From Candidatus Kryptonium thompsonii (GTDB lineage Bacteria; Bacteroidota; Ignavibacteria; Kryptoniales; Kryptoniaceae), in contig LDXX01000008.1 in the NCBI GenBank assembly GCA_001442925.1, positions 54,634 to 118,633 of the forward strand: a stretch of 64,000 nt of DNA, read 5' to 3'. This document shows, one piece after another, positions 57,549-64,000 of this stretch. Under the pieces are notes generated by a model. That model was not told where the DNA came from. It saw only the letters and a program-made list of their open reading frames with translations, and made no database searches. The number at the start of each line of letters is the position of its first letter. The first letter of the stretch is position 1. Made by a program: the position numbers and the translations under genes.

Positions 57549-58700
57549 TTAATCCATCCCCTCTAGGTTTTTTACAAATTTCCTTGTTTCAGAATCAGCG
57601 GTTAGAATATCATCAAGATCGGGATTGAACTTAGGCTTGTGTGCATCTATCGCTTTCTTTATTACCTCAGGTATCATCGTAAACTTTATTTTTCTATTAA
57701 GAAAAGCTTCGACAGCGACCTCATTGGCAGCGTTTAAAACTGTTGGATAAGTTCCACCAAGTTTTGCAACTTCATAGGCAATTTTTAAACATTCAAATTT
57801 ATCAAGATCTGGTTCAAGAAATGTCATCTGCCCAAGCTTTACGAAATCAACTTGACCATAGTTTGCATGTTTCCTTTCGGGATAAGTTAAAGCATATTGA
57901 ATTGGTATTTTCATATCAGGCACACCAAGCTGTGCCTTTATAGAGCCGTCTATGAACTCGACCATTGAATGAATCACCGACTGCGGATGAATTACGACCT
58001 TTATTTTATCAACTGGCAAACCAAAAATCCAGTGTGCTTCGATCACCTCAAGACCCTTGTTCATCAAAGTTGCCGAATCAATCGTTATCTTACTTCCCAT
58101 CTTCCAATTCGGATGTTTTAAAGCTTCCTCAACCGTCACATTTTCAAGCTCAGCTTTATTTTTGTACAGGAACGGACCTCCCGAAGCGGTCAAAATTATT
58201 CTGTTAATATCCGAAATTTTTTCTCCAACGAGACATTGAAAAATTGCATTATGCTCACTATCAACTGGAATAAGTTCAACATTGTTCTCTCTTAAAAGCT
58301 TTGTGATAATTTCGCCCGCAACGACAAGAGTTTCTTTATTTGCAAGTGCGATCCTTTTTTTGCTCTCAATTGCTTTTATAGTTGGCTTTAAACCTGAAAA
58401 CCCGACGAGAGAGTTTAAGACAATGTCAACATCATCTCTACTCACAACCTCAAGCAAACCTTCTTCACCAGAAAGAACCTCGACTTCACCATTGACAAAA
58501 TTTGAAAACTCCTCGGCTTTCTCCTTGTCGAAAATTACAACCCCTTTCGGCTTTAGAAGTTTTACCTGTTCAAGTAGAAGCTTTATATTTTTGTTAACAG
58601 CAAGATATGTGACCTTGAATCTATTTGGGAAATTTAAAATAACTTCAATAGCGTTTTTCCCTATAGAACCAGTTGAACCAAGAATTGCAATCCTCTTCAT
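57549..58700 (-). CDS. dxr: 1-deoxy-D-xylulose 5-phosphate reductoisomerase
   Basis: Dxr makes MEP from DXP with NADPH, the committed step of isoprenoid synthesis. The 383-aa protein has the NADPH site AILGSTGSIGKNAIEV, the catalytic loop IPVDSEHNAIFQCLVGE, LTASGGPFLYKNK, WKMGSKITIDSATLMNKGLEVIEAHWIFG-type blocks and HPQSVIHSMVEF. It starts at an ATG and has full length. It is co-oriented with rseP. Confidence 0.97.
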   Translation of the reverse strand: MKRIAILGSTGSIGKNAIEVILNFPNRFKVTYLAVNKNIKLLLEQVKLLKPKGVVIFDKEKAEEFSNFVNGEVEVLSGEEGLLEVVSRDDVDIVLNSLVGFSGLKPTIKAIESKKRIALANKETLVVAGEIITKLLRENNVELIPVDSEHNAIFQCLVGEKISDINRIILTASGGPFLYKNKAELENVTVEEALKHPNWKMGSKITIDSATLMNKGLEVIEAHWIFGLPVDKIKVVIHPQSVIHSMVEFIDGSIKAQLGVPDMKIPIQYALTYPERKHANYGQVDFVKLGQMTFLEPDLDKFECLKIAYEVAKLGGTYPTVLNAANEVAVEAFLNRKIKFTMIPEVIKKAIDAHKPKFNPDLDDILTADSETRKFVKNLEGMD

Positions 58701-58773
58701 CCTCGCTAAAAGGTTTCTTCGAAAACATACCGAAACAATTTATGAAACGGTAGGAAATAAAACAAATTAATCC

Positions 58774-61323
58774 TTACTTCATAAGCACCATCTTTCTGAC
58801 GCTAAAGAATCCCCCAGCATTAATTCTATAAAAGTAAACTCCAGAAGGCAAATCATCAGCCTCAAACTTAACAGTATGAACCCCAGGCTCAAGTTCACTA
58901 TCGACAATAACAGCGATCAATCGCCCTAAAATATCGTAAACACAAAGTTTAACTTGCACTCGCTCGGGTAGGCTAAACCTAATCAAAGTAGATGAGTTAA
59001 ATGGGTTGGGATAATTTTGTTCAAGTGAGAAGTCAACAGGAATTTCATTCTGAGCAACCGATGTAATTTTACCGCCAACCTGTAAATCATCAAAGTAAAT
59101 TTCACCCTCTTTATCAGCTCCCTGAATCTGTTTTATCACAATACTATGAAATTGCTTGTTAGAGCCGGGAACAGATGCGATTGGATACGATACAAATTTC
59201 CATCCATACCAATTTATCGAGCCAAGATTCACAGGATAATTGTCAGGGTTATAAAACCAAAACTCAATTTGATTCCCGCTCAAATCACCATAAACCCACA
59301 GACCAATGTTTCCTTGTCCATCGGAGACATTTGGTTTTGAAGGATTGAAAATCCTGATGAGACCACCACTTTCTCCCAAAAAACGGTAAGTTAACTTACC
59401 GGAATTTGAACCGCGAAACTTCTTCTCACTTGAAGCAACAAAGTTGGCTTCCACACCAGTTGTGCTTCCGCTTTGAGATGGCTGCCACCAAGAATTTACC
59501 GTCTCAAAAGAATCAATTACGCTTCCACTATAAAAAACTCCCGGATCTGTTCTAAATTCAAACACATAATCAGATGTTGTGGCATTCCCAAACAAATCTT
59601 TCAAGCCAGCCAAAAACTTAACTTTGTAAATTTTATCACTCAAAAGTGGACTAGCGGGTTTAAAAGTGACAATGCTTTTGTCATCCTTTACTACATGTTT
59701 CCCCGATGTTATTGAAATAGACTGATCATTTTCATCAACTAATCTAACCCTACTCGCCAAACTTGCACTCTCAATTGGCTCATTAAAAACAAATTTCATC
59801 TCAGCATAAACACTCACATTTTCACCCACCGGATAACCTTTTTCAACAACGGGTGGATAAACATCAGGCGCGGTTGTAGTAAATTCCACATAATATGGAT
59901 CTCCAGGTACACCATCACCATCCCCATCAATTTTTAAACCAAAAACACTTTTAGCCCCAGTGTCAATTTTTATCGTGTATGTCGTTGAAAACTCCCAGAA
60001 CTTGTTCGGTTTTATCTCAAGCGTTCGCTGATCCGAACTCCATATTAAACTTACAGTATCATTTGGAGTTATCACAAGATTCGCTTGAACAGAAGATTTA
60101 TCCATGGGGACTGAAAAATTGATCACAACTGATTTATAAGCAAGAAAGTTGCGTGCCCCTGACTCAGGGGAAACAGAAATAACTTTTGGCGGGGTTTGAT
60201 CTGAACGAATCAAACTTAAATAATATCCCCAATTCCAACCTGGACCTGGATCGGTATGGTCATTACAAGAAGGCGAGCCTTGATCGTATTTTGCAAAATC
60301 CCATTCTTGTCGAACCACAGGCCATTGGGGTTGCTGCCAAAAGTTATGCCCTATGATATGATTGCTATCTACGGGGATCGCCCACCTGTTCACCATGTTC
60401 CTTACAAGTTTTGCAGATTCAAGATACATCACAGGGGTAAACCAACGATCGGGATCCTGAATATAACCCTCATGCTCAATTCCAAGCGTGAAACTATTCC
60501 AACATTTTGCATGCCATGCTTTATCTTTCTCTCTGACAAGTTGAACTATGTATCCATCAGAACTACGAATGACATAGTGAGCGCTTGCTTTTGAATTTGG
60601 ATTTTTTAACCACGAAACAGAGCCAGCGAAATTTCCTTGCGTCACATGGATTACAATTCTTGTCGTGTAAAGTCTATTCGCTTCGTAATTTGGACTTGGA
60701 TCCCACACCGCTGGCGGATAATCTTCGGAATTTATCTCATCTGGCTTTATGATTTTTAATCCACTCCTTTCAAACAAATCTTTCGGGAAAATTGACATAT
60801 CAATTTCTTTTCTCTCGATTTCTATGCCAAACTCATTAAAACCCGTTGACAAAACCTTATAAACATCGTAAGCAAAGATTTGGGCTATTTCAGGTTGCGG
60901 TATACCACTGAATTTAGCAACGACATCTTTATAATCTTCAATTTTTGATGTGCCTTTTTTCAATCCTTTTTCATTTGAAAGCTTTGCAAGCAAAGCTGCA
61001 CCTGCTCTTATGTTTTGATAAACATCCCTTTTAACAACCTCTACAGGGACATTGATAAGTTTTGCTCCTTCAACTAAACTATGCCCAAACCAATCATCAT
61101 CCCTCAAACCCATGATCCCATAAACAGGTGGTTTGTCATCGCAAGCTGGGGTAAATTTCTCAGGCTCTATGTGAACCCACCTTGTATTTACAAATGCAAT
61201 TGCTTCAAGCAATTCTGCTGGAACATTGAACTCTTCGCTCGCAAGTTGAAAATATCTTTTCAAATCTTGGGCGGAGACCCCGATTGATAAAACTAGCACC
61301 AAAAAAACGATTATTCTTCTCAT
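58774..61323 (-). CDS. Secreted N-acetylmuramoyl-L-alanine amidase with T9SS sorting domain
   Basis: The signal peptide is RRIIVFLVLVLSIGVSAQ. Domains in order: a lysozyme/SLT-like helical region about 25-165; an Amidase_2/PGRP domain about 215-370 with zinc ligands His near 226 (RIVIHVTQG), His near 356 and Asp near 358 (NDHTDPGPGW); two SbsA-type Ig-like domains about 378-590; a jelly-roll domain about 595-755; and a C-terminal type IX sorting domain (FSLEQNYPNPFNSST, PSGVYFYRI, KMVLMK). It should cleave peptidoglycan amide bonds outside the cell. I take the ATG at 61323; GTG 61329 is an alternative. It has its own promoter. Confidence 0.9.
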   Translation of the reverse strand: MRRIIVFLVLVLSIGVSAQDLKRYFQLASEEFNVPAELLEAIAFVNTRWVHIEPEKFTPACDDKPPVYGIMGLRDDDWFGHSLVEGAKLINVPVEVVKRDVYQNIRAGAALLAKLSNEKGLKKGTSKIEDYKDVVAKFSGIPQPEIAQIFAYDVYKVLSTGFNEFGIEIERKEIDMSIFPKDLFERSGLKIIKPDEINSEDYPPAVWDPSPNYEANRLYTTRIVIHVTQGNFAGSVSWLKNPNSKASAHYVIRSSDGYIVQLVREKDKAWHAKCWNSFTLGIEHEGYIQDPDRWFTPVMYLESAKLVRNMVNRWAIPVDSNHIIGHNFWQQPQWPVVRQEWDFAKYDQGSPSCNDHTDPGPGWNWGYYLSLIRSDQTPPKVISVSPESGARNFLAYKSVVINFSVPMDKSSVQANLVITPNDTVSLIWSSDQRTLEIKPNKFWEFSTTYTIKIDTGAKSVFGLKIDGDGDGVPGDPYYVEFTTTAPDVYPPVVEKGYPVGENVSVYAEMKFVFNEPIESASLASRVRLVDENDQSISITSGKHVVKDDKSIVTFKPASPLLSDKIYKVKFLAGLKDLFGNATTSDYVFEFRTDPGVFYSGSVIDSFETVNSWWQPSQSGSTTGVEANFVASSEKKFRGSNSGKLTYRFLGESGGLIRIFNPSKPNVSDGQGNIGLWVYGDLSGNQIEFWFYNPDNYPVNLGSINWYGWKFVSYPIASVPGSNKQFHSIVIKQIQGADKEGEIYFDDLQVGGKITSVAQNEIPVDFSLEQNYPNPFNSSTLIRFSLPERVQVKLCVYDILGRLIAVIVDSELEPGVHTVKFEADDLPSGVYFYRINAGGFFSVRKMVLMK

Positions 61324-61363
61324 TATCACATCAAAAGTTTAAATTTTCAAGCTATCCTGCTTA

Positions 61364-61394
61364 CAAATATAGCAATTACTCTAAAATCAGGCAA
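61364..61394 (-). promoter_or_regulatory. Bacteroidota-type promoter for the amidase gene
   Basis: Minus strand: TTG, a 20-nt spacer, then TATATTTG, a full consensus match. The -7 box lies 40 nt ahead of the ATG. The rest of the 184-nt gap to glnA holds only short weak stems and no T-run terminator. Confidence 0.75.
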
Positions 61395-61513
61395 TAATTT
61401 CCCTCAGATTTTAAACCCGTTTTAAAAATTCAAATCATAAGGTTCAAATTCATGAAACCTCAGGGTTCTCCGCCAACATTTGGCAATAAAATTAGCCACG
61501 ATCAAAAATGTAA

Positions 61514-62935
61514 TCACACATCAAAATAAAGCACAAATTCATACGGATGGGGGCGCATGCGCAATTGGTTAACTTCTTTCTCCCATTTATATTTTATCCA
61601 TGCTTCTATAACATCTTCTGTGAAGACATCGCCTCTTAAAAGAAAATCGTGATCTTTTTCAAGCGCCCTCAATGCCTCCTCAAGTGAACCAGGAGTTGAA
61701 GGAACATTTTTAAGTTCCTCAGGTGGAAGAGCATAAATATCTTTGTCAAGTGGCTCGCCAGGGTCGATTTTATTTATAATTCCATCAATTCCTGCCATCA
61801 ACATCGCAGCAAAAGCAAGATATGGATTGCAAGAGCCATCGGGAAATCTCACTTCGATTCTTTTTGCCTTTGGACTTGATGAATAGGTTGGGATTCGAAT
61901 CGCAGCGCTTCTATTTCTCTGCGAATATGCAAGATTCACCGGGGCTTCAAATCCAGGAACGAGACGTTTGTAAGAATTCGTCGTTGGGTTTGTAAAGGCG
62001 CACAAAGCCGGCGCGTGTTTTAAAATTCCACCAATGTAGTAAAGCGCGATCTCGCTTAAATTTGCATATCCATTACCATAAAACAAAGGTTGACCATTTT
62101 TCCATAAACTTTGATGACAGTGCATCCCCGAACCGTTATCGCCAAACAATGGTTTCGGCATAAATGTAGCAGTTTTGCCATGCCTTCGTGCAACATTCTT
62201 AACAATGTATTTAAAGATCAAAAGGTTATCCGCACATTTCACAAGCGGAGCAAAACGAAAATCGATCTCGCACTGCCCACCTGTTGCCACCTCATGATGT
62301 TGAGCTTCGACTTCAAGACCGCACTGTTCCATAATTAAAACCATTTCATTTCTTATGTCGTTGAGTGAATCAGTCGGTGGAACTGGGAAATAACCTTCTT
62401 TATACCTTGGCTTATAGGCAAGATTTGGCTTCTCATCCCTTCCCGAATTCCACTGCCCCTCAATTGAATCAATATAGTAATACCCTTCATGAGCATTTTG
62501 ATCAAATCTCGCATCATCAAAGATAAAAAACTCCGCTTCGGGTCCAAAATAAACTGTATCAGCAATCCCTGTTGATTTTAAGTATGCTTCAGCTTTTTGA
62601 GCAATGTAGCGTGGGCATCTTTCATATTTTTCCTTTGTCAAAGGGTCATAAACATCACAGATTAAACTTATAGTCGGAACCTCGATAAACGGATCAATGA
62701 AGGCAGTTGTTGGATCAGGGATAACAAGCATATCACTTTCGTTGATACTTTTCCATCCACGTATACTTGATCCATCAAATCCGAAGCCTTCCTCAAATGA
62801 TTTCTCTGTTAACTCATGTACAGGAACGCTGAAATGCTGCCACTGTCCAGGGAAGTCCATAAATTTCAAATCAACCATTTTAATCTTGTTCTCTTTGATC
62901 ATTCTGAAAACATTTTCAATTGCTTCGTTTTTCAT
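61514..62935 (-). CDS. glnA: Glutamine synthetase type I
   Basis: GlnA makes glutamine from glutamate, ammonia and ATP. The 473-aa protein has [65 protein letters not shown] and [20 protein letters not shown]. The Tyr of DIYALPPEE corresponds to the adenylylation site of the regulated GSI-beta class. It starts at an ATG. It follows the flotillin stop by about 25 nt, so the two may share a transcript; no GlnB gene is nearby. Confidence 0.97.
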   Translation of the reverse strand: MKNEAIENVFRMIKENKIKMVDLKFMDFPGQWQHFSVPVHELTEKSFEEGFGFDGSSIRGWKSINESDMLVIPDPTTAFIDPFIEVPTISLICDVYDPLTKEKYERCPRYIAQKAEAYLKSTGIADTVYFGPEAEFFIFDDARFDQNAHEGYYYIDSIEGQWNSGRDEKPNLAYKPRYKEGYFPVPPTDSLNDIRNEMVLIMEQCGLEVEAQHHEVATGGQCEIDFRFAPLVKCADNLLIFKYIVKNVARRHGKTATFMPKPLFGDNGSGMHCHQSLWKNGQPLFYGNGYANLSEIALYYIGGILKHAPALCAFTNPTTNSYKRLVPGFEAPVNLAYSQRNRSAAIRIPTYSSSPKAKRIEVRFPDGSCNPYLAFAAMLMAGIDGIINKIDPGEPLDKDIYALPPEELKNVPSTPGSLEEALRALEKDHDFLLRGDVFTEDVIEAWIKYKWEKEVNQLRMRPHPYEFVLYFDV

Positions 62936-62960
62936 AGGATTTTGCCATTTTGTTTTTAAT

Positions 62961-64000
62961 TTATTGTTTGATTGCTTGTTTTATACTTGGGATATACTCT
63001 GCTATTTTTTCGATGACATTTTTATCCACCTTTGAAAAATCTATTAACTCCCTCAAAATTGGGATCAAAGCACCCGCCCCAATTATCGCGTTGATGAGCC
63101 CAAGTGGGATTGAAGAAGATTGCAAATTGTCAGTTCGGTGTCCTCCATCTATTTGAAATATTTTAATGCCTTCTATATTTTTTGCGGGCGCCATAAGCTC
63201 GCTTAATATACTTGGAGCTTTTTCGATTAAGCTTAACAAGATGTCTCTATTTATTATCTTTTCACTCAAAACATTTTCAGCCTCAAATTTTTTCATTCTA
63301 ACAAATGCTTCCGATTCACCTTCCTTCATTTTTGATTTAGCTAGTATTTCAACTGCTTTAGCTCTTTGCTCAGCCACTTCAAGTTCCTTTAATGCTTCAA
63401 TTAATGCAATTTCCTTTAACCTTTCTGCTTTTGCTTTTTCAGCAACGGTTATTATTTTCTGCTTCGCTTCCTCTTCGATTGCATTTGCTTGCAACTTCAA
63501 AGCCTCGGCTTCCGCCTTTTCTTTCTCCTTAAGCAAAATTGATATTTCAACATCACGTTTCAATTGCTCAATTGCCTTTTGTTTTTCAATCTCGGCTTCC
63601 TCTTTCAATTTTGCCTGTTTCACCAAAGCTGCCTCGCTTTGGATTTCAGCTTCTCTTATTGCGCGTTCTTTTTGAATCACAGCCTCGCGCGCTATTCTGT
63701 CTTGCTCAGCTTTAAATTGCTCAATTTCAGCATATCGTTTTGCTTTATATGTTTCCACCTGATAACTTTGATCAGCCTCAGCAAAAGCCCTGTCCTTGTC
63801 AAGCTGAAGTTTTAATTTGAAGGTTTCAACATCCTTTTGCTTTATGGCAACTTCTGTTTCCCTTTCTATTTCATTCTTTTCCTTCAATCTCATTGAAGTT
63901 TGAGCTGTTATTTGCCTCAATCCTTCCGCATCAAATATGTTGTTCGGGTCAAAATAGTTTTTATCCGTCTGATCAAGATAATAAACCGAGACATTTTCAA
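62961..64000 (-). CDS. Flotillin-like SPFH protein, C-terminal part (truncated by window edge)
   Basis: The open frame runs to the window edge with no start; the first visible residues read [17 protein letters not shown] long Glu/Lys/Ala-rich coiled coil follows (about residues 30-240 of the fragment), then the flotillin-like AENVLSEKI and [19 protein letters not shown], and a hydrophobic segment [18 protein letters not shown] near the end. Flotillins scaffold membrane microdomains. An in-frame TTG at 63920 is internal, not a start. At least 346 aa are present. Confidence 0.85.
   Translation of the reverse strand, partial: ENVSVYYLDQTDKNYFDPNNIFDAEGLRQITAQTSMRLKEKNEIERETEVAIKQKDVETFKLKLQLDKDRAFAEADQSYQVETYKAKRYAEIEQFKAEQDRIAREAVIQKERAIREAEIQSEAALVKQAKLKEEAEIEKQKAIEQLKRDVEISILLKEKEKAEAEALKLQANAIEEEAKQKIITVAEKAKAERLKEIALIEALKELEVAEQRAKAVEILAKSKMKEGESEAFVRMKKFEAENVLSEKIINRDILLSLIEKAPSILSELMAPAKNIEGIKIFQIDGGHRTDNLQSSSIPLGLINAIIGAGALIPILRELIDFSKVDKNVIEKIAEYIPSIKQAIKQ

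Noticed and set aside
58701..58773. Promoter or terminator between dxr and the amidase gene
   Set aside because: A TTG-N20-TAAATTGT match and a 5-bp stem are present, but both are weak.

Overview
The window is an AT-rich, gene-dense bacterial chromosome segment of 64 kb. I see no insertion sequence, integrase, phage gene or CRISPR array. Several features point to the FCB group (Bacteroidota, Ignavibacteria or Kryptonia-like). Five intergenic promoters fit the Bacteroidota pattern of TTG, a 20-21 nt spacer, then TAnnTTTG or a near match. One secreted amidase ends in a type IX secretion sorting domain (NYPNPFN, then GVYFYRI). There is a DUF4837-type lipoprotein, and LpxB and LpxK imply lipid A and an outer membrane. 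Lys/Glu/Ile-rich proteins suggest a thermophile. The lineage and thermophily are inferences from composition and families, not the result of a search.

Layout. (1) 1-12.8 kb, minus strand: a fused str-S10-spc operon. In transcription order it is tRNA-Lys, rpsL, rpsG, fusA, tuf, rpsJ, rplC, rplD, rplW, rplB, rpsS, rplV, rpsC, rplP, rpmC, rpsQ, rplN, rplX, rplE, rpsN, rpsH, rplF, rplR and the first codons of a probable rpsE. A promoter lies just ahead of the tRNA. (2) 12.9-19.9 kb, plus strand: tRNA-Met and its terminator, then tilS, hpt, ftsH, a DGK1/SEC59-type lipid kinase, a DUF4837 lipoprotein and a DUF4097 repeat protein. (3) 19.9-39.9 kb, minus strand: a 20 kb co-directional run. It carries nfeD, slipin, a PfkB kinase, a GH2 enzyme fused to a membrane domain, smc, a MtnX-like phosphatase, an ICMT/PEMT-like methyltransferase, lpxB, lpxK, a class-I amidotransferase hydrolase, ppdK, queA, an APC permease and ispD, and it ends in tRNA-Arg. 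(4) 40.1-41.9 kb, plus strand: prmA and ppx. (5) 41.9-44.6 kb, minus strand: an orphan multi-sensor histidine kinase, divergent from (6) 44.9-50.0 kb, plus strand: dnaE, trxA, arsC and coaX. (7) 50.0-58.7 kb, minus strand: dxr and rseP, then a four-gene envelope-signalling cassette (secreted FN3-like protein, FecR protein, outer-membrane beta-barrel protein, CHASE2 adenylate cyclase). (8) 58.8-64 kb, minus strand: the T9SS-exported amidase, glnA and a truncated flotillin.

Most of the window is core housekeeping. The parts least explained by known biology are the CHASE2/FecR/barrel cassette, the GH2-membrane fusion, the ispD stop codon lying inside a tRNA gene, the tRNA heading the ribosomal operon, a strong hairpin between rplF and rplR, and the run of TTG start codons in highly expressed genes. 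No stretch longer than 300 bases is without a gene.
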